Part shown: piece by piece, positions 38,937 through 47,796 of the stretch | Position numbering within the stretch: the stretch's first letter is position 1 | How the letters are laid out: every line of letters begins with the position of its first letter | From: Andeanibacterium sp035497315 | GTDB lineage: Bacteria > Pseudomonadota > Alphaproteobacteria > Sphingomonadales > Sphingomonadaceae | Assembly (NCBI GenBank): GCA_035497315.1 | Contig: DATJDU010000031.1 | Location: 1-48,639, forward strand | DNA: 48,639 nt | Direction of reading: 5' to 3' | Translations under genes and position numbers: made by a program | The notes under the pieces: generated by a model | Databases searched by the model: none | What the model saw: the letters and a program-made list of their open reading frames with translations, nothing else | Told to the model about the DNA's origin: nothing

Positions 38937-39695
38937 TCAGTGCCCCAAGGCGCGGCCGATCGCCTCCTGCGCGGCGGCGGCCATGGTCTTTCGGCTGGTG
39001 AGTTGCTCCCCTTGCAACGGGGGCAGGAAATGCACTGTCAGACGCAGAGGCCGCAGACGAGCAAGGATGCGTTTGAAATTATCGAGTCCGTGCTCATCGC
39101 CCACCCAGGCGATCCCGGGCACGTCCTCATAGGCCAGCAGAACCGGTTGGACGGCCACACCTTCCGGCAAGGGGCTGACAGCGGAGAACAGCGCGCTCTT
39201 GAAGGGCAACAGCCCGGTTCCGTCGCTCGTCGTTCCCTCCGCGAACAGGGTAAGCGTGCCGCCATTATCGATCGCCTGGCGGACATCCGCCACCTGCCGG
39301 GCTATGCTAGCCCGGTCATGCCGGGCGACGAAGACTGTTTCGTTCAGGCGGCAGAGGAACTTGAGCAGCGGAAAGGCGGAAAGCCCTTCATGTGCCACAA
39401 AGGCGCTGCCTGCAGTCTTTGCCAGCGCGGGTATATCCAGCCAGCTCACATGATTGGCGACCAGCAGTGCCCCGGGCAAGGCCCGCCCGCGCCGCTCAAT
39501 CTGCAAGCCGCAGATCGCCGCGATGCCGCTCAGGAATACACGCGGCCAGAACCGGTCCAGCCTCAGCAACTTCCACAAGCCGTGCAGCGGCAGGCATAGG
39601 AGCAGCAATGCCAGCATCAGCAGCAGCCGGGAGGCAATCAGAAGCCAGCCGAATACCTTGATGCGAGGTGGTTCGAGGGCGAGTGCTCCACCCAT
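38937..39695 (-). CDS. plsC: 1-acyl-glycerol-3-phosphate acyltransferase (PlsC-like)
   Basis: A 252-residue membrane-associated acyltransferase that makes phosphatidic acid from lysophosphatidic acid. The catalytic H-x4-D is HVSWLD (in VANHVSWLDIP), and the substrate motif is FAEGTTSDG. An N-terminal hydrophobic stretch (LLIASRLLLMLALLLLCLPL) anchors it. The start overlaps no gene; fur lies 15 bases upstream. Transfer to other lysolipids cannot be excluded. Confidence 0.87.
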   Translation of the reverse strand: MGGALALEPPRIKVFGWLLIASRLLLMLALLLLCLPLHGLWKLLRLDRFWPRVFLSGIAAICGLQIERRGRALPGALLVANHVSWLDIPALAKTAGSAFVAHEGLSAFPLLKFLCRLNETVFVARHDRASIARQVADVRQAIDNGGTLTLFAEGTTSDGTGLLPFKSALFSAVSPLPEGVAVQPVLLAYEDVPGIAWVGDEHGLDNFKRILARLRPLRLTVHFLPPLQGEQLTSRKTMAAAAQEAIGRALGH

Positions 39696-39710
39696 CGGGC
39701 CCGATTCCCG

Positions 39711-40133
39711 TCAGTCCTCGCGGTCGAGCCGGACGCCGTAAAGTTCCATGCGGTGATCGACCAGACGGTAACCCAGCCTTTCGGCAATCACCCGCTGCAA
39801 CGCTTCCAGTTCCGGATCGACGAATTCCACGACCTTGCCGGTTTCGACGTCGATCAGATGATCGTGATGAGCTTCGGGCGCGGCTTCATAGCGGGCGCGA
39901 CCATCCCCGAAATCGTGCCGGTCCAGAATCCCGGCCTCTTCGAACAGGCGCACGGTCCGGTAAACCGTCGCGATCGAGATCTTGGAATCGATCGCGGAGG
40001 CCCGTTCGTGCAGTAGCTCCACATCAGGATGGTCGGTGCTTTCCGACAGCACACGCGCAATCACCCGCCGCTGTTCGGTAATGCGCAAACCACGCTCGTT
40101 GCAGAGCTGTTCAATGTCTATGGGTTGATTCAA
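39711..40133 (-). CDS. fur: Fur-family metal-responsive regulator
   Basis: A 140-residue Fur regulator. The winged helix (about residues 1–80) has ERGLRITEQRRVIARVL-type opening and SIATVYRTVRLFEEAG, the recognition helix. Metal-site residues are in AHHDHLID and a later His. The usual CxxC after HDHLI is replaced by DVETG, as in many alphaproteobacterial Fur/Mur proteins, which may sense manganese or haem status rather than iron only. A second C-terminal CxxC is also absent. It lies between plsC and mucR, with a terminator behind mucR. Confidence 0.92.
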   Translation of the reverse strand: MNQPIDIEQLCNERGLRITEQRRVIARVLSESTDHPDVELLHERASAIDSKISIATVYRTVRLFEEAGILDRHDFGDGRARYEAAPEAHHDHLIDVETGKVVEFVDPELEALQRVIAERLGYRLVDHRMELYGVRLDRED

Positions 40134-40154
40134 CGCTAGCCTCGTTAATCAAAA

Positions 40155-40187
40155 CGCCCCATGGGTATTAGACCCATGGGGCGCATT
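40155..40187 (-). terminator. Terminator of mucR
   Basis: CGCCCCATGGGT and ACCCATGGGGCG form a perfect 12-pair stem with loop ATTAG. The minus strand continues TTTTGATT, a T run, so it ends the mucR transcript before fur. Confidence 0.88.
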
Positions 40188-40215
40188 TTCAACCTGCAGT
40201 GGAAAATGAAGGAAA

Positions 40216-40656
40216 TTAGACTTCCTTTTTCCGGCGGCCCCGCTTCTGGCCGGGCTTCCGGCCGAGGCCGATCTTCTTGGCCAGTTCGCGGCGCTTTTCC
40301 GCATAATTGGGGGCAACCATCGGATAATCGGCGGGCAGATTCCAGCGCGCGCGATAATCTTCAGGTGTCATGTTGTAAGCCGTCATCAGGTGGCGCTTGA
40401 GCATCTTCATCTTCTTCCCGTCTTCCAGGCAGATGATGTAGTCAGGCTTCACCGACGCGCGGATGGAGACTGCGGGCTCCAGCGGAGCGGCTTCGGGTTC
40501 GATTTTCTTGCCGAGAGTGGCAAGGGCACCATAAATATTCTGGATTAGACCAGGAAGTTCTTCGACCGCGACGCTATTATTGCTGACATGAGCCGCAACG
40601 ATGTCCGAGGTGAGCGTGATCAACGTCTCGGTCATGTCATTATCAATGGTATCCAT
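40216..40656 (-). CDS. mucR: MucR/Ros-family transcriptional regulator
   Basis: A 146-residue Ros/MucR zinc-finger regulator (ROS_MUCR). The finger region is YIICLEDGKKMKMLKRHLMTAYNMT: the second zinc ligand, Cys in classical Ros, is Asp here, matching the Cys-Asp-His-His coordination known for some rhizobial members. DYRARWNLPADYPMVAPNYAEKR follows, the family signature, and the C-terminus is very basic (RKPGQKRGRRKKEV). The ATG at 40656 has GAGGA four bases upstream. MucR proteins act as global silencers of surface and motility genes. A TATAAT (minus strand, 40720–40725) lies 64 bases before the start. Confidence 0.93.
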   Translation of the reverse strand: MDTIDNDMTETLITLTSDIVAAHVSNNSVAVEELPGLIQNIYGALATLGKKIEPEAAPLEPAVSIRASVKPDYIICLEDGKKMKMLKRHLMTAYNMTPEDYRARWNLPADYPMVAPNYAEKRRELAKKIGLGRKPGQKRGRRKKEV

Positions 40657-40719
40657 ATTGTCCTCAATTCCAGCGAGAGGGGGGACTCGCCTACGTGTTT
40701 TTACCCGGTATTTAGCCGG

Positions 40720-40725
40720 ATTATA
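40720..40725 (-). promoter_or_regulatory. –10 element of mucR
   Basis: TATAAT on the minus strand, 64 bases upstream of the mucR start; no good –35 is visible at 17 bases. TTTTTACCCGG (40698–40708) lies in the leader and recurs upstream of the GIY-YIG gene at 13712. Confidence 0.5.
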
Positions 40726-40813
40726 GGCCCTTGCATGAAACAACTTCCAGTTTCAAGTGCAACGGGCGAGTTTTGAAGAAACTAGGCTCTGAAACCAGAT
40801 AAACCGTTATTAT

Positions 40814-41278
40814 CTAAAGGTCTAATGCGTAGGTAATCGCATCGATCCCGGAAATGGAGCCTCGATTATAGTAATTCGGCCGACGACCGACCGGATGAAA
40901 TCCGTGTTTACCATAAAAAGCGGCGGCCGGATTGCCCTCGCGCATCTCAAGGAACATGCGCGTCACTCCGCGTGTCTGTGCGTCCGCAATCAGATGTTCG
41001 ATCAAGGCAGTCGCAATTCCCTGCCGACGGTATTCCGCAAGTACCGCTATCAACAGCAGCTCCTCCTCGTCCGCAGCCTGTCTCGATAGGGTGAAGCCGG
41101 CGGCTTTTCCTTCACTTCCAACTATTTGCTTGTTCGAATCCAGCAGCAGATGGTGGCATTTGGGCAGCACCAGAATATCGCTCACCTGCCTGCGATTCCA
41201 GGCTTCGCCAAATGCCGGATCGAACGCGCATTCCATCACTTCCATGATGTGGTCGACCGGATCGCGGTGGCCGTTCAT
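40814..41278 (-). CDS. rimI: GNAT N-acetyltransferase, RimI-like
   Basis: A 154-residue GNAT acetyltransferase. The acetyl-CoA loop is YRRQGIATALIEHL, followed by FLEMREGNPAAAFYGKHGFHPVGRRPNYY, close to RimI, which acetylates the N-terminus of ribosomal protein S18. It starts with a four-base overlap of the tsaB stop, the usual tsaB–rimI order. It is less GC-rich than its neighbours. Confidence 0.87.
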   Translation of the reverse strand: MNGHRDPVDHIMEVMECAFDPAFGEAWNRRQVSDILVLPKCHHLLLDSNKQIVGSEGKAAGFTLSRQAADEEELLLIAVLAEYRRQGIATALIEHLIADAQTRGVTRMFLEMREGNPAAAFYGKHGFHPVGRRPNYYNRGSISGIDAITYALDL

Positions 41279-41895
41279 GCCGCAGTTCCAGGCAGGCGTG
41301 CGTCGGGCGCGCGGCCGTAAAGTGGGGTGAGGGCTGCAGTCAGCAACTCGCTAGGGAGCAGGGACAAGCGGCGGGCATCGGGCCACAGGGGGAGGGCGGT
41401 GCCGCTTGCCCGGGCAGCGACGAGCGCTTCTGCCTGCGTTCCGGCAACCAGATCATGGCCACCTCGTGCTGTTGCCGCGTCGGGGCGCATCGACTCGAGA
41501 GGCCCTTCTGGAAAGCCGGCCGCCGAATAATCCTGCACGAACCATTCACCATGCCCGCCGGTCATGCACGCGGTGACCGGTTGGGCACCCCTGTCGGCTC
41601 GCGCCATGGCTGCGATCAGCGCCAGGGTGGGGTAACCGCGAACTTCGGCCTTCCAGGCAATTCCCAGCGCGCGAGCGGCTGCCAGGCCGATGCGCACGCC
41701 GGTAAAGCTGCCCGGCCCGAGCGACACGCAAATCCGCGCCGCGCGGCCGCGTTCCGGCAGCGCAGCGATCATCGGCACGAGCTGTTCGGCATGGCCACGC
41801 CCCAACATGCGCAGTTCGCCTCCGATCGGAAGGCCCCCTGCGAACAAAGCGACCGAGCATGCCTCGGTGGCACAATCAATGGCGAGAATTCTCAT
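41275..41895 (-). CDS. tsaB: tRNA threonylcarbamoyladenosine biosynthesis protein TsaB
   Basis: A 206-residue ASKHA-fold protein that, with TsaD and TsaE, makes t6A37 in tRNA. It opens with MRILAIDCATEACSVALF and has GRGHAEQLVPMI and SLGPGSFTGVRIGLAAARAL, the hallmark blocks. Length is normal. It lies 17 bases after the RutE-like gene and is coupled to rimI. Confidence 0.95.
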   Translation of the reverse strand: MRILAIDCATEACSVALFAGGLPIGGELRMLGRGHAEQLVPMIAALPERGRAARICVSLGPGSFTGVRIGLAAARALGIAWKAEVRGYPTLALIAAMARADRGAQPVTACMTGGHGEWFVQDYSAAGFPEGPLESMRPDAATARGGHDLVAGTQAEALVAARASGTALPLWPDARRLSLLPSELLTAALTPLYGRAPDARLPGTAA

Positions 41896-41912
41896 GAGTC
41901 CGCGCTAGCGTG

Positions 41913-42506
41913 TCAAAGGACGCGGTTGAAGACTTCGAAATCGGGGCGGGGGCTGCGGGGAAAGATCGTTGCCGGATCTCCATAACCCAGCGTGGAGATG
42001 AAATTGGATTTCCAATTGGGCTCATCCGCGAAGAATTCGGCGTCTACTGCCGCATTGTCGAAGCCCGACATCGGACCCGTATCCAACCCCAGCGCACGGG
42101 CGGCGAGGATGAAATACGCGCCTTGAAGGGTGGAGTTACGCAGTGCGGAGAGCTTGCGCAGCTCGTCATTCCCGTCGAACCAGCTCTTCGCATCGGCATG
42201 GGGGAACAGCCACGGAAGCTGTTCGTGGAAATCCTCGTCCATCGCCACGATCACGCTGACCGGGGCCTTGAGGATCTTGGCGGCATTGGTGCCGCTGGTG
42301 TGCTTTGCCAGCCGCTGCTTGGCTTCCTGCGACGTCAGCCAGACAAGCCTGGCGGGGAGCTGGTTGGCCGAAGTTGGCCCCATCTTCACCAGATTCCAGA
42401 TCTCATGGAGCTGTTCCAGGCTGACTGGCTTGTCGAGATAACCGTTGGCTGTCCGCGCTGTGCGGAACAGCTGATCAAGAGCGGCGTCGGGAAGCGGTTC
42501 GGCCAC
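41913..42506 (-). CDS. Malonic-semialdehyde reductase-like nitroreductase (RutE/HadB type)
   Basis: A 197-residue FMN nitroreductase-fold enzyme of the RutE/YdfG-substitute group. It starts DAALDQLFRTARTANGYLDKPVS and has MGPTSANQLPARLVWL (FMN site), and GLDTGPMSGFDNAAVDAEFF and LGYGDPATIFPRSPRPDFEVF, typical of malonic semialdehyde reductase. No other rut genes are nearby, so it may be a general aldehyde or nitro reductase. It lies 13 bases after the nfu gene. Confidence 0.87.
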   Translation of the reverse strand: MAEPLPDAALDQLFRTARTANGYLDKPVSLEQLHEIWNLVKMGPTSANQLPARLVWLTSQEAKQRLAKHTSGTNAAKILKAPVSVIVAMDEDFHEQLPWLFPHADAKSWFDGNDELRKLSALRNSTLQGAYFILAARALGLDTGPMSGFDNAAVDAEFFADEPNWKSNFISTLGYGDPATIFPRSPRPDFEVFNRVL

Positions 42507-42519
42507 GGTGCAATATCCT

Positions 42520-43095
42520 TCAGGCGGCCCGGACTTCGGTGACTTCCGGGACGTAATGCTTCAGCAAGCCCTCGATCCCGTGCTTGAGCGTGGCCGTCGA
42601 GGAAGGACAACCCGAACAGGCGCCCTGCATGGAAAGGTAGACCACACCTTCACGGAAGCCGCGATACTGGATATCGCCCCCATCGCCTGCCACTGCCGGG
42701 CGAACGCGGGTTTCGATCAGCTCGCGGATTTGTGCCACGACATCGGCATCTGCCGGATCGTCACCCATATCCTCGTCTTCAACCGGAACGGAGATGCCGG
42801 CTGCGGTGCCGGCATGGAACAGCGGGGCCTGGCTGATGAAATGATCGAGCAGGATCGCCACAACCTGCGGTTTCAGCGCGGACCAGTCTGCCCCCGGTCC
42901 AGCGGTGACCGAAATGAACTCTCTGCCGAACAGGACGTTTACGACTTCACCCGTGCCGAACAGTGCATCGGCCAAGGGGGATACCTCTGCCGCTTCGGGC
43001 GAGGCGAATTCGCGCGTGCCTGTTGCCATCACGGCCTGACCGGGAAGGAACTTGAGCGTCGCGGGGTTCGGAGTGGTTTCGGTCTCGATGTACAT
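42520..43095 (-). CDS. nfuA: Fe–S carrier protein, Nfu-like
   Basis: A 191-residue Nfu-type protein. The N-terminal Nfu_N domain starts MYIETETTPNPATLKFLPG and has VNVLFGREFISVT; the C-terminal NifU domain has the cluster motif CSGCPSS in MQGACSGCPSSTATLKHGIE. It passes [4Fe-4S] clusters to target enzymes. The ATG at 43095 gives the family N-terminus; the frame stays open 57 bases further. It is divergent from the M16 protease, with 96 bases between. Confidence 0.94.
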   Translation of the reverse strand: MYIETETTPNPATLKFLPGQAVMATGTREFASPEAAEVSPLADALFGTGEVVNVLFGREFISVTAGPGADWSALKPQVVAILLDHFISQAPLFHAGTAAGISVPVEDEDMGDDPADADVVAQIRELIETRVRPAVAGDGGDIQYRGFREGVVYLSMQGACSGCPSSTATLKHGIEGLLKHYVPEVTEVRAA

Positions 43096-43191
43096 GGCCG
43101 GAATGTAGGAGGCGAGGCGCCGTGCGGCAAGGTAGAGCTTGTTTTGCACCATTCACTATCCCTTCATGCCATCGCCCCCTATTAGTGTCGC

Positions 43192-46100
43192 ATGACGATC
43201 AATTCCCGCGCCGCGCGGCTGCTCACGCCTTTCCTTGCTCTGCTGGTCGCTGCCGCTCCTGCGGTCCAGGCTCGTGACGAAGCTTCAATCGTCTCCGTCC
43301 CGGCAGTTGAGGCGCTGCCCGTTCCAGCCTCGCTCAAACCCGACGATCCGTGGATTTATCGTGGCAGCGACATCCCGCATGATCAGGGCTGGCTGTTTGG
43401 CGAATTGCCCAACGGCCTGCGTTACGCCGTGCGGAACAACCGCGTGCCGGGTGAGCAGGTATCAATTCGCATACGGATCGATGCTGGCTCCCTGAATGAA
43501 GAAGAGAGCGAACGGGGCTTTGCGCACCTGATCGAGCACCTCACTTTCCGGGAATCGAAATATCTCGCCAATGGGCAGGCAATCCCCACCTGGCAGCGCC
43601 TTGGTGCGCGGCTGGGTGCAGACACCAATGCCATCACCTCACCCACCCAGACTGTGTACAAGCTGGACTTGCCCAATGCCGTCGACGCTAAGCTGGATGA
43701 AAGCGTTAAGCTGCTTTCCGGCATGATCCGCGAACCGGCGTTGAGCGATGCGAACATTACCGCCGAAGTGCCGATCGTCCTGGCCGAAAAGCGCGAGAAC
43801 AGCGGCCCGTCCAAGCGCGTGTCAGAGGCGTCCAGCGCGCTCTTCTACAAGGGCCAGCGCCTCGCGACCCACTCACCCGACGGCCTGGAGGCCACGCTGG
43901 ATGCAGCCACGAGCGTAAAGCTCAAGCAGTTTCACAAGCGCTGGTATCGCCCGGAAAATACCGTGATCGTGATTGCTGGCGATGGCGATCCGCACCGCTT
44001 TGCCGCATTGATCGAGCAGTATTTTTCGGACTGGAAGGGAACGGGAAAACACACGCCTTCCCCGGATTTCGGCAAGCCTGGTGCCCCTAAGGGCGCTCCG
44101 GATGTGGCAGGTCTGGCCAGCAAGCTGGGCGAAACGAAGGTGATGGTGGAGCCCGATCTTCCGCGGGGTATAGTCGTTTCAGTGTTGCGCCCATGGGGCA
44201 AGCCGATCGACAACCTCGAATATAATCGCGGGTTGATGATCGACCGTGTTGCTCAGCAGATCATCAACCGGCGGCTGGTGGAGCGCGCGCGCGCAGGCGG
44301 CAGCTATGTGCTGGCCGATGTCGACCGGCGTGAAGTAAGTCGTTCGGTCAACGCGACTTTTATCAATATAACTCCGCTCGGAGATGACTGGAGGGCGGCG
44401 CTCAAGGATGTCCGGGCGGTGATCGCCGATGCGCTCCAGACCCCGCCCAGCGAAGAAGAGATCGCTCGCGAACTATCCGAGATCGATGTCACCTTTGCCG
44501 ATTATTACGAGCAGCGGGTCAATCAGCCCGGCGCCCAGTTAGCCAATGATCTGGTCGATGCGGTGGATATTCGGGAATCGGTCGCTTCTCCCGAGACATT
44601 TCTCTCAGTGCTGCGTGGCATGCGGGATCGCTTTACGCCTCAGGCCGTGTTCCAGCACACCAAGGAACTTTTTCAGGGGCCGGTGACCCGGGCTTTCCTT
44701 TTGACCCCCAAGGCGGGGGAGGCGAGTGATGCGGAATTGCGCCAGGCCTTGTTGGAAGCGGTCGCTGCCGACAATGGTTCGCGTCTGGCTGCCACGACGC
44801 TGACCTTTGCGGATATGCCTGCCATCGGCACGCCTGCCCAGCCAGTTGCGCGGCATCAGATCGGCATACGCGAGATAGAGCAGCTCGATTATGGCAACAA
44901 CGTTCACGCGCTCGTCTGGCGGACCGATAATGAGCCGGGCCGGGTTACAGTGCGCGTGCGGTTCGGTAGCGGATATCGTGCCTTCGCACCTGAGGATGCA
45001 CCCTATATCAGTCTTGGCCAATCGGCGCTGGTTGCTTCCGGCCTGGGGCCGCTCGACGCCACCGATCTCGACAAGATTGCGTCCGGCCGCAAGCTGGGAT
45101 TCGATTTCAATATCGAGGATGGCACATTCCGTTTCGAGGCGCAGACCCGACGGGAGGATCTGGCGGACCAGCTTTGGCTATTCGCCGCCAAACTCGCCAT
45201 GCCGCGCTGGGATGAGCGCCCGGTCGAGCGGGCCAAGGCCCTGAACCAGTTGGGCTATAACAGCCTCAATTCCGACCCCATGAGTGTGATCGGTCGCGAT
45301 CTCGACTGGGTCCTCTCCAATCACGACGTCCGGTTCGCCACGCCCACGGCCGCGCAAATCGGTGACTCCACACCTGCGGATTTCCGCCGGGTATGGGAGC
45401 CATTGCTGAAGCAGGGGCCAGTGGAGGTGATGGTATTCGGCGATATCGATCCGGCCGAGACCGAGGCCGCGCTGGCACGGACTTTCGGTGCTTTGCCGCA
45501 GCGAGATCCGATTCCCGCCGAGGCCCTTGCGCGTACCGTCTCTTTCTCTCCGGTGCCGCCGGAGCCAGTGGTGCTCTATCACCATGGTGAGGCAGATCAG
45601 GCCGCTGCAATAATCGCCTGGCCACTGGGTGGCGGAGTAAAGGGCCTGCCGGTCTCGCGCGAGCTGGAAGTGCTGGGTGAGATCTTCAGCAACCGCCTGC
45701 TTGATGCGCTGCGTGAGAAGGCTGGGGCAAGCTATACGCCCTATGTGAATTCGAGTTGGCCAACGGATATCGATGGCGGCGGCAGGTTCATGGCGATCGC
45801 GCAGCTGAAGCCCGAAATGGTGCCTGAATTCTTCACGGTGGCTAACGATATCGCCGCCGATCTGGCGAAGAACGGACCGGATCAGGACGAGATCGCGCGG
45901 GTGACGGAACCCTTCCTGCAATTGCTCAACCGCGTTTCGAACGGGCACGTCTTCTGGATGAACCTGGTGGAAGGCTCGACCATGCAACCGGAGCGGCTGA
46001 ATACGATCGGATCGCTGCTGGACGACTACACGGTGACAACGCCCGAGCGCATGAAGGAGCTTGCCGGGCATTTCCTTCCGGCGGGGCAGGGTCTGCGTGT

Positions 46101-46197
46101 GGCGGTGATTCCCGCAGGCCAGGTTCTCGCGCGCTTTGCGCCCGGAAAGGGCGGCAGTGCGGGTAGCCGGGCAGTGGCTGGACCTTCACGCCCCTGA
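43192..46197 (+). CDS. M16-family zinc peptidase (pitrilysin-like), exported
   Basis: A 1001-residue insulinase-family protease, long enough for four M16 repeats in one chain. A signal peptide (residues about 1–27, ending VQARD) sends it to the periplasm. The inverted zinc site H-x2-E-H is His112-Leu-Ile-Glu115-His116, with a downstream Glu ligand in the region after AEVPIVLAEKRE. The second half lacks H-x2-E-H, as expected for the inactive partner, but keeps the R/Y site near GASYTPYVNSSW. Such enzymes degrade peptides and mature small exported chains. The ATG begins directly after TGTCGC. No TonB or peptide transport gene is adjacent. Confidence 0.93.
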   Translation: MTINSRAARLLTPFLALLVAAAPAVQARDEASIVSVPAVEALPVPASLKPDDPWIYRGSDIPHDQGWLFGELPNGLRYAVRNNRVPGEQVSIRIRIDAGSLNEEESERGFAHLIEHLTFRESKYLANGQAIPTWQRLGARLGADTNAITSPTQTVYKLDLPNAVDAKLDESVKLLSGMIREPALSDANITAEVPIVLAEKRENSGPSKRVSEASSALFYKGQRLATHSPDGLEATLDAATSVKLKQFHKRWYRPENTVIVIAGDGDPHRFAALIEQYFSDWKGTGKHTPSPDFGKPGAPKGAPDVAGLASKLGETKVMVEPDLPRGIVVSVLRPWGKPIDNLEYNRGLMIDRVAQQIINRRLVERARAGGSYVLADVDRREVSRSVNATFINITPLGDDWRAALKDVRAVIADALQTPPSEEEIARELSEIDVTFADYYEQRVNQPGAQLANDLVDAVDIRESVASPETFLSVLRGMRDRFTPQAVFQHTKELFQGPVTRAFLLTPKAGEASDAELRQALLEAVAADNGSRLAATTLTFADMPAIGTPAQPVARHQIGIREIEQLDYGNNVHALVWRTDNEPGRVTVRVRFGSGYRAFAPEDAPYISLGQSALVASGLGPLDATDLDKIASGRKLGFDFNIEDGTFRFEAQTRREDLADQLWLFAAKLAMPRWDERPVERAKALNQLGYNSLNSDPMSVIGRDLDWVLSNHDVRFATPTAAQIGDSTPADFRRVWEPLLKQGPVEVMVFGDIDPAETEAALARTFGALPQRDPIPAEALARTVSFSPVPPEPVVLYHHGEADQAAAIIAWPLGGGVKGLPVSRELEVLGEIFSNRLLDALREKAGASYTPYVNSSWPTDIDGGGRFMAIAQLKPEMVPEFFTVANDIAADLAKNGPDQDEIARVTEPFLQLLNRVSNGHVFWMNLVEGSTMQPERLNTIGSLLDDYTVTTPERMKELAGHFLPAGQGLRVAVIPAGQVLARFAPGKGGSAGSRAVAGPSRP

Positions 46198-46297
46198 GAT
46201 CGGCTGGGTCGATCAGAGTAGTTGAGAGAGTAACCTTTGCAATCCGGCGCGTGAACGCCTATTTGCGCCGCCTTCTCATAACAGGCAGAGACTTAAA

Positions 46298-47671
46298 GTG
46301 GCTAAGAGCTGGACCCCCGACGGCTGGAAGAACTTCGAAGCGAAGCACCTTCCGGTCTATGAAGACGAAAACGCGCTGGATGCGGCAGTGAACACGCTGT
46401 CGTCCTATCCGCCGCTCGTCTTTGCGGGCGAGGCGCGCGCTCTCAAGGCTGAACTGGCCGAGGTCACCTATGGTCGCGGTTTTCTGCTCCAGGGCGGAGA
46501 TTGCGCGGAGAGCTTTGCCGAGTTCCACCCGAACAATATCCGCGACACATTCCGCGTACTTCTGCAGATGGCGGCCGTGCTGACGTTCGCCAGCAAGCAG
46601 CCGGTTGTGAAGGTCGGCCGCATGGCTGGCCAGTTCGCCAAGCCGCGCAGCGCGCCCACCGAGACAATCGGGGGCAAGGAGTTGCCGAGCTATTTGGGCG
46701 ATATCATCAACGGGATCGACTTCGAGGACGCCCAGCGTCGCAACGATCCCGAGCGGATGATCCGTGCCTACAGCCAGGCTGCTGCAACGCTGAACCTGCT
46801 GCGCGCTTTCGCGGGCGGCGGTTATGCAAACCTGCGTCAGGTCCACCGGTGGACGCTCGATTTCATGGGCCGCAGCCCATGGGCTGATAAGTTCCGCGAT
46901 ATCGCCGACCGTATCGGCGAGGCGCTGGACTTCATGGAAGCCTGCGGGATCGATCCGGAACACGCGCCGCAGCTCAAGAGCGCGAGCTTCTACACCAGCC
47001 ATGAGGCGCTGTTGCTGCCCTATGAGGAAGCGCTGACCCGGCAGGATTCACTCACTGGCGACTGGTATGACACCAGCGCGCACATGCTGTGGATCGGCGA
47101 TCGTACCCGTTTCGACGGTTCGGCCCATGTCGAGTTCCTGCGCGGTGTGCAGAACCCCATCGGCATGAAGTGTGGCCCCAGTCTCGAGCCCGACGCGTTG
47201 CTGCGGATGCTCGATACGCTGAACCCTGCGCGGGAGGCTGGCCGCATGACGCTGATCAGCCGCTTCGGCCATGACAAGGTGGAAGCGGGCCTGCCCAGGC
47301 TGGTGCGCGCGGTGAAGCGCGAAGGCCATCCCGTAGTGTGGAGCTGCGATCCGATGCACGGCAATGTGATCAAGTCGGAAAGCGGCTACAAGACTCGTCC
47401 GTTCGATCGGATCCTGTCCGAAGTGAAGGGTTTCTTCGCGGTCCACCGGGCCGAGGGCACTCATGCTGGCGGCATTCATATCGAGATGACTGGCCAGGAC
47501 GTCACCGAATGCACCGGCGGCGCTGTGGCGATCACTGACGAACGCCTTGCCGATCGTTATCACACCCATTGCGATCCGCGCCTCAATGCGGCGCAATCGC
47601 TCGAACTGGCGTTTCTGCTGGCCGAGATGCTGAATCTCGAAGCGCTGCAGCGCCAGGCCGACGCAGCCTGA
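46298..47671 (+). CDS. Class II 3-deoxy-7-phosphoheptulonate synthase (DAHP synthase)
   Basis: A 457-residue class II (plant-type) DAHP synthase, the first shikimate-pathway enzyme, joining phosphoenolpyruvate and erythrose-4-phosphate. Family blocks are GRGFLLQGGDCAESF, RMAGQFAKPRS and the metal and substrate sites VVWSCDPMHGNV and GGIHIEMTGQDVTECTGG. The start is GTG at 46298, giving MAKSWTPDGWK, the usual N-terminus. About 100 bases separate it from the protease, so it likely has its own promoter. A GC-rich hairpin follows. Confidence 0.95.
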   Translation: MAKSWTPDGWKNFEAKHLPVYEDENALDAAVNTLSSYPPLVFAGEARALKAELAEVTYGRGFLLQGGDCAESFAEFHPNNIRDTFRVLLQMAAVLTFASKQPVVKVGRMAGQFAKPRSAPTETIGGKELPSYLGDIINGIDFEDAQRRNDPERMIRAYSQAAATLNLLRAFAGGGYANLRQVHRWTLDFMGRSPWADKFRDIADRIGEALDFMEACGIDPEHAPQLKSASFYTSHEALLLPYEEALTRQDSLTGDWYDTSAHMLWIGDRTRFDGSAHVEFLRGVQNPIGMKCGPSLEPDALLRMLDTLNPAREAGRMTLISRFGHDKVEAGLPRLVRAVKREGHPVVWSCDPMHGNVIKSESGYKTRPFDRILSEVKGFFAVHRAEGTHAGGIHIEMTGQDVTECTGGAVAITDERLADRYHTHCDPRLNAAQSLELAFLLAEMLNLEALQRQADAA

Positions 47672-47678
47672 TCCGGCA

Positions 47679-47702
47679 TGCCCCGCGCTTCGGCGCGGGG
47701 CA
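47679..47702 (+). terminator. Hairpin after DAHP synthase
   Basis: TGCCCCGCGC and GCGCGGGGCA form a perfect ten-pair stem with a TTCG tetraloop, eight bases after the stop. No T run follows, so termination is plausible but not certain. Confidence 0.7.
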
Positions 47703-47783
47703 GCATCGCAGGGCCGCTGACGGGAAATCCGCAAGGGCGGAATTTACGATAGCTTCATCCATCGCCGCTAAATCTCTTCGATC

Positions 47784-47790
47784 AAGGAGG
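47784..47790 (+). promoter_or_regulatory. Near-perfect ribosome site deciding the TTG start
   Basis: AAGGAGG lies six bases before a TTG codon that opens the MASE1 frame, which supports the rare start. Confidence 0.72.
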
Positions 47791-47796
47791 AGGGAT

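Noticed and set aside
40161..40183. The palindrome CCATGGGT...ACCCATGG as an operator for fur
   Set aside because: The 12-pair stem with a five-base loop and a T run on the minus strand fits a terminator for mucR much better.
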